A stretch of 64,000 nt of DNA. Source: Bacillus infantis (GTDB taxonomy: Bacteria > Bacillota > Bacilli > Bacillales > Cytobacillaceae). Each line of letters starts with the position of its first letter. Positions within the stretch are counted from its first letter, which is position 1. Under the pieces are notes generated by a model, which was given only the letters and a program-made list of their open reading frames with translations, made no database searches and was not told the origin of the DNA. The stretch covers positions 1-64,000 of the forward strand of contig NZ_JAIVAP010000023.1 in NCBI RefSeq assembly GCF_020171945.1, in the 5' to 3' direction. The position numbers and the translations under genes are program-made. Positions 61,100 through 64,000 of the stretch are shown here, in pieces.

Positions 61100-61312
61100 A
61101 TGGGGTTTTCTGTAAAATGCCCTAAATGTAGTAAAGATTTAATGGAAGGATATATTTATTCTGCTCGCCGAATATGCTGGTCGGAATCTAGTGATTCAGT
61201 TTTCTTTGATTTTGGAAATGAAGTATTAGTTAATAAAGCAGAAGTTAAAATCGGCAAAATCCCAGCATATAGGTGTGAAACGTGTAAGTTGGTTACTTTT
61301 TCATACGAATAA
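61100..61312 (+). CDS. DUF6487-like zinc-ribbon protein
   Basis: A 70-residue protein with C-P-K-C near the N-terminus and C-E-T-C near the C-terminus, suggesting one zinc site. M-E-G-Y-I-Y-S-A-R-R-I-C-W and A-Y-R-C-E-T-C fit small PF20097-type proteins. ATG 61100 follows AGAGGTGG. Function unknown. Confidence 0.65.
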   Translation: MGFSVKCPKCSKDLMEGYIYSARRICWSESSDSVFFDFGNEVLVNKAEVKIGKIPAYRCETCKLVTFSYE

Positions 61313-61360
61313 TTCTATTATAAAAAGTAGTTTTTAAAGTTTATCTTATTAGACTTACGA

Positions 61361-61436
61361 TGCTTACGTTCCAGATAAGCTGCCAAACCAGGCAGCTCTG
61401 CTTATGTTATAATCGTGGCAGTTTAATTCAAGAAGA
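61361..61436. repeat. junction element, nearly complete
   Basis: TGCTTACGTTCCAGATA, AGCTGCC-AAACCA-GGCAGCT, CTTATGTTATAAT, then GGCAGTTTAATTCAAGAAG. Lies directly before the ribosome binding site of the next gene. Confidence 0.8.
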
Positions 61437-61437
61437 G

Positions 61438-61689
61438 GTGATTAAAATTAGAAGCGTAGGATTAACACTCTTACTATTGGCTTCAATTATCTATGGTTCT
61501 CTGTTGATTTCAGCATCAGTCTATTCTCAAGTGTTAGTAGGGTCTGATGGACAAGGTTGGGACTCAAGGTATGGAGTTTACGGAACTGCACTAAGAGAGG
61601 TAGGAACACTTCCAATAACACTATCTATTATATTGGGCATAGCGGGTGTAATCTTTGTATTTATATCCTTTAGAAAAGGAGAAAAATGA
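61438..61689 (+). CDS. small membrane protein, two helices
   Basis: Product of about 80 residues with two membrane helices separated by a polar loop (G-S-D-G-Q-G-W-D-S-R-Y-G-V-Y-G-T-A-L-R-E-V-G). Not recognised. AGAGGTGAT at 61434-61442 is a near-complete ribosome binding site; the GTG inside it (61438) is poorly spaced. The best-spaced in-frame codon is ATT at 61447. Confidence 0.5.
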   Translation: MIKIRSVGLTLLLLASIIYGSLLISASVYSQVLVGSDGQGWDSRYGVYGTALREVGTLPITLSIILGIAGVIFVFISFRKGEK

Positions 61690-61716
61690 TAAGACATTTC
61701 TTATTCAACAAACAGG

Positions 61717-61793
61717 TGCTTATGTTATAGATCAGCTGCCAAACCAGGCAGCTTTTCTTATATAACAAACGGGGCAGGTTTGTTCAATAAGCA
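61717..61793. repeat. junction element, complete 77-bp copy
   Basis: Begins TGCTTAT (61717-61723) and ends ATAAGCA (61787-61793), a 7-bp terminal inverted repeat. Inside are AGCTGCC-AAACCA-GGCAGCT, TTTTCTTATATAACAAACGG and GGCAGGTTTGTTCA. It is the reference copy for the family. Confidence 0.82.
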
Positions 61794-61955
61794 TTATTCT
61801 ATAAAGATATAAAAAGTACTTTTATTCAAGCAGTTAGCTCAAAAACAAAATCAATTCCACATTTTATACAAAACGATTAATTTCTGTGTTATTATTTATA
61901 GAAAATATTACCAAAATGTGGATTGCAACATCCCCCTCTTATATTTTTATTAATT

Positions 61956-61967
61956 GATATCAATCAA
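61956..61967. repeat. 12-bp palindrome in the MFS leader region
   Basis: ATTGATATCAAT in the ~370-base gap 61690-62062. A possible operator; nothing more can be said. Confidence 0.35.
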
Positions 61968-61993
61968 CACTTGAAATGAATCACCAAAAAGAC

Positions 61994-62015
61994 AAAAGGA
62001 GTGAAACCAATGTAA
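61994..62015 (+). promoter_or_regulatory. start-stop mini-ORF (ATG-TAA) with strong ribosome binding site, MFS leader
   Basis: AAAAGGAG at 61994-62001, eight bases, then ATG at 62010 immediately followed by TAA at 62013. It lies 48 bases before the MFS start. It could be a translational leader element. Confidence 0.45.
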
Positions 62016-62062
62016 ACAGTATCTTCTCTTAGCAAAAAATAAATAAGAGGGGATTGTTTGCG

Positions 62063-63301
62063 TTGAATAATAAATCATTTAATGTCTTAGTGGCAGGACA
62101 GTCATTTTCAAATGCAGGAGATGTTTTTTATATTGTTGCGATTATAACAAGTGTTTATAGTGTAACAAATTCTTTATTCCATGTTTCGTTGGTTCCCGTA
62201 ATAAATATGCTTGGAGGATTTTTAGGAGGAATATTAGCACCATTACTTATAGATCGATACAAGTTAAAATGGATTTTATTTAATTCTCAATTTATTAAAA
62301 CTTGTATCTTACTTGTGCTAATTCTATATGTATCATTACTAATGTCAAAAGGTTCAATTGAAGCGGTTTATATAATTATTTTCTTAATTACTCTTTTAGA
62401 CAGTTTTGCTAATCCAGCAAGTAGTGCTTTGATACCTCAACTCGTTTCCGGAGAATACGTATTAAAAGCAAATAGCCTTATGTCTTCGATACATCAATTC
62501 ATTCAAATGGGTGGATGGGCTGCTGGAGGTATTTTAGCAGCAGTTTTGCACTCTAATGGATTATTAATTTTGACGTTCAGTTTTTATGTCATATCGACAT
62601 TCTTGTTGGCATTCGTAATAGTCAAAGAAAACAAACAATCGGAAAAACTTATAGATCTATCTGTTAACGAAAGTAAAAAAACCTCTATATTTGAGGGGTG
62701 GAAATTAATTATTGAAAACAGAAGGCTTAGAGTTCTTCATTTAACCATATTTTTTGGTTCCATTGCCAGTCCTGTTTGGATATCATCCACTCTATACCCT
62801 TTTATAGATAAAAGGCTAAGTGTAGGTACTGAATGGTGGGGCTATATAAACACATCTTTATTATTAGGCCTATTTTTAGGAGGAGTATTTGCATATAGAC
62901 AATCTGAATTTATTAACAAAAAAATTCAGGGAGTACTATTGCTTGGTGGTTTTATGGTCTTTTTAATGACTTTTTTATTTGGGGTTAATCTAAATCCCAT
63001 CCTGTCTCTTGTGTTTATTGGCTTATACGGTTTATTTGAAGAACTGCAGATGATTTCTGTTCATACAATCATTCAACAGTTGGTTAGGGAAAAGCTATTG
63101 GCTAAGGTATATGCGGCTCAGAGCTCTTTGATAATGGCGACATTTGGAATATCAACTCTTGCAATGGGGATGCTGGGCCAGCGATACAGTATTGTTGTTG
63201 TATTTCTTGTTGCATCTACTTCATTATGTTTGTCATTTATTAATCTTATTACATCTAGAAAGTATTTAACGCTGCCTATTATTGATAGTAGCAAACCTTA
63301 A
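62063..63301 (+). CDS. MFS transporter (MFS_3/EntS-like)
   Basis: Membrane transporter of 412 residues with about 12 helices. The N-terminus F-N-V-L-V-A-G-Q-S-F-S-N-A-G-D matches macrolide- and siderophore-type MFS exporters, which begin with such a segment. TTG 62063 is chosen because AGAGGGGA lies about ten bases before it; TTG 62054 is too close. AT-rich, likely acquired. A start-stop element precedes it and a terminator follows. Drug or siderophore export is possible but not shown. Confidence 0.75.
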   Translation: MNNKSFNVLVAGQSFSNAGDVFYIVAIITSVYSVTNSLFHVSLVPVINMLGGFLGGILAPLLIDRYKLKWILFNSQFIKTCILLVLILYVSLLMSKGSIEAVYIIIFLITLLDSFANPASSALIPQLVSGEYVLKANSLMSSIHQFIQMGGWAAGGILAAVLHSNGLLILTFSFYVISTFLLAFVIVKENKQSEKLIDLSVNESKKTSIFEGWKLIIENRRLRVLHLTIFFGSIASPVWISSTLYPFIDKRLSVGTEWWGYINTSLLLGLFLGGVFAYRQSEFINKKIQGVLLLGGFMVFLMTFLFGVNLNPILSLVFIGLYGLFEELQMISVHTIIQQLVREKLLAKVYAAQSSLIMATFGISTLAMGMLGQRYSIVVVFLVASTSLCLSFINLITSRKYLTLPIIDSSKP

Positions 63302-63414
63302 GAAAGAGGTGGCGGACTCCCATTCCTCAAGCTTTAATGTACTTGGAGCAGTCATCCTTAAGAGAGCCGTTATAAAGGTAAACAGCAGCTCTCTAATATG
63401 CGTTAACCATTTAA

Positions 63415-63453
63415 AGGGCAATGGCTATATTTCTCTAGCCCTGCCCTGTTTTT
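63415..63453 (+). terminator. terminator after the MFS gene
   Basis: AGGGCA..GGCTA pairs with TAGCC..TGCCCT, followed by GTTTTT. The earlier part of this gap (63302-63414) also contains the inverted pair AGAGAGC/GCTCTCT. Confidence 0.65.
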
Positions 63454-63514
63454 ACGATATCAAGGTGAACATTGTCTTAGTAATAAGTTTGAGTTATTTA
63501 GAAAGGAGAACTAG

Positions 63515-64000
63515 ATGCAACCTTATCCATTTCCGACTAGTAGAGGAGAAAAGCTGGAGATTATTAAAGAGATTAAGGCTAGATTACTAAAAGCTAACGG
63601 AGATAATGTGTTAGCAATTGGAGCATATGGATCAATTGCTTTATGCACCGATGGTCCATATTCTGATATTGAACTGCATGTAGTAACAAAGGATGGAATA
63701 AACTTAAAAAGCTATGAGTTTATCTATGACAAATTCAAAATAGAAATTAGTATGAAACAAAAAAGTGAAATATATATACAAGCAAGAGAAGTAGATGATT
63801 CATGGTCAATAAAGTCAGGAGTATTTATTAATACTCTACCCATATATGACCCGGAAGGTATTTTTGAAGAAATAAAAGGTTTACCGTTTCTGATTTCTGA
63901 TATAGCTATCAAGGATGTAATGAGAGAATTTATGGTTTGGGAACCTTATGAGACAATAGCTAAAATACGGAATAACTATAGAATAAATAACCTGAATTAC
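63515..64000 (+). CDS. aminoglycoside nucleotidyltransferase, ANT(4')-like (runs off the window)
   Basis: At least 162 residues, open to the window end. A-I-G-A-Y-G-S-I-A-L-C-T-D-G-P-Y-S-D-I-E aligns with the metal-binding G-V-Y-G-S-L-G-R-Q-T-D-G-P-Y-S-D-I-E of kanamycin nucleotidyltransferase. K-I-E-I-S fits the third acidic position, and L-P-I-Y-D-P-E-G is also shared. ATG 63515 follows AAAGGAG. It may be a housekeeping relative rather than a resistance enzyme. The C-terminus is outside the window. Confidence 0.75.
   Translation, partial: MQPYPFPTSRGEKLEIIKEIKARLLKANGDNVLAIGAYGSIALCTDGPYSDIELHVVTKDGINLKSYEFIYDKFKIEISMKQKSEIYIQAREVDDSWSIKSGVFINTLPIYDPEGIFEEIKGLPFLISDIAIKDVMREFMVWEPYETIAKIRNNYRINNLNY

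Noticed and set aside
53601-61793. Integron cassette array with attC sites
   Set aside because: The junction elements recall attC in position, but I see no integrase, no attC core and inverse-core sites, and the elements carry terminator stems; described as a new repeat instead.

Overview
The window looks like chromosomal DNA from a Gram-positive, spore-forming Bacillaceae species. The signs are strong AGGAGG-type ribosome binding sites, frequent TTG and GTG starts, Bacillus-type protein families (YflT, YdhK, YxlEFG, YvfRSTU-like, DUF5667, SpoIIP) and candidate sigma-B promoters. A complete C30 carotenoid operon suggests a pigmented strain. No rRNA, tRNA, CRISPR array, transposase or integrase was seen. 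Species assignment is not possible from the sequence alone.

Layout. 0-12 kb is mostly housekeeping and stress genes: two paralogous micro-proteins, a monoacylglycerol lipase, an MFS exporter, an RlmI-like rRNA methyltransferase, a YflT-type stress protein behind a sigma-B-like promoter, a TPR/dynamin-like GTPase, a YiaA-type membrane protein, and an ABC exporter with its own DesK/DesR-like two-component system. 12.26-12.95 kb is a non-coding tandem array of a 53-bp unit. 13-16.5 kb has aspartokinase, a MarR regulator with DUF3147, and an HSL-type esterase. 16.5-23.6 kb is a six-gene staphyloxanthin-type operon (crtM-crtN-aldH-crtO-crtP-crtQ) behind a sigma-B-like promoter.

23.6-33.6 kb is an accessory stretch in which nearly every gene boundary carries a GC-rich double-hairpin repeat (core GGGGACAGACCCC). 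It holds AraC/SDR, methyltransferase, ModA, a YdhK copper-type lipoprotein with a CsoR-like operator, small lipoproteins, and a yxlEFG-like ABC operon behind a promoter matching the sigma-Y consensus, with no sigY in the window. 33.6-39.3 kb has small membrane proteins, a divergent M29 peptidase, an aldo/keto reductase, HIT and DUF5667 proteins. 39.5-53.1 kb returns to core-like genes: an OmpR-type two-component system, DUF418, Nudix, ASCH, a Na+/H+ antiporter, a split ThrE exporter, a heterodimeric ABC exporter and an alanine/sodium symporter.

53.3-64 kb is AT-rich accessory DNA. Small unrelated genes are separated by copies of a ~77-bp hairpin element ending in TGCTTAT/ATAAGCA. It includes decayed genes (a frameshifted aminoglycoside nucleotidyltransferase, a frameshifted DUF3888 gene, a DUF4367-like remnant) and several genes where ATT or ATA stands where a start codon is expected. 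Its most notable content is an ECF sigma factor followed by a membrane protein that joins a short anti-sigma-like cytoplasmic part to a SpoIIP-type peptidoglycan hydrolase domain. The promoter block of this pair is duplicated 3 kb downstream in front of a secreted protein. The window ends inside an ANT(4')-like nucleotidyltransferase gene, preceded by an MFS gene with an ATG-TAA start-stop leader.
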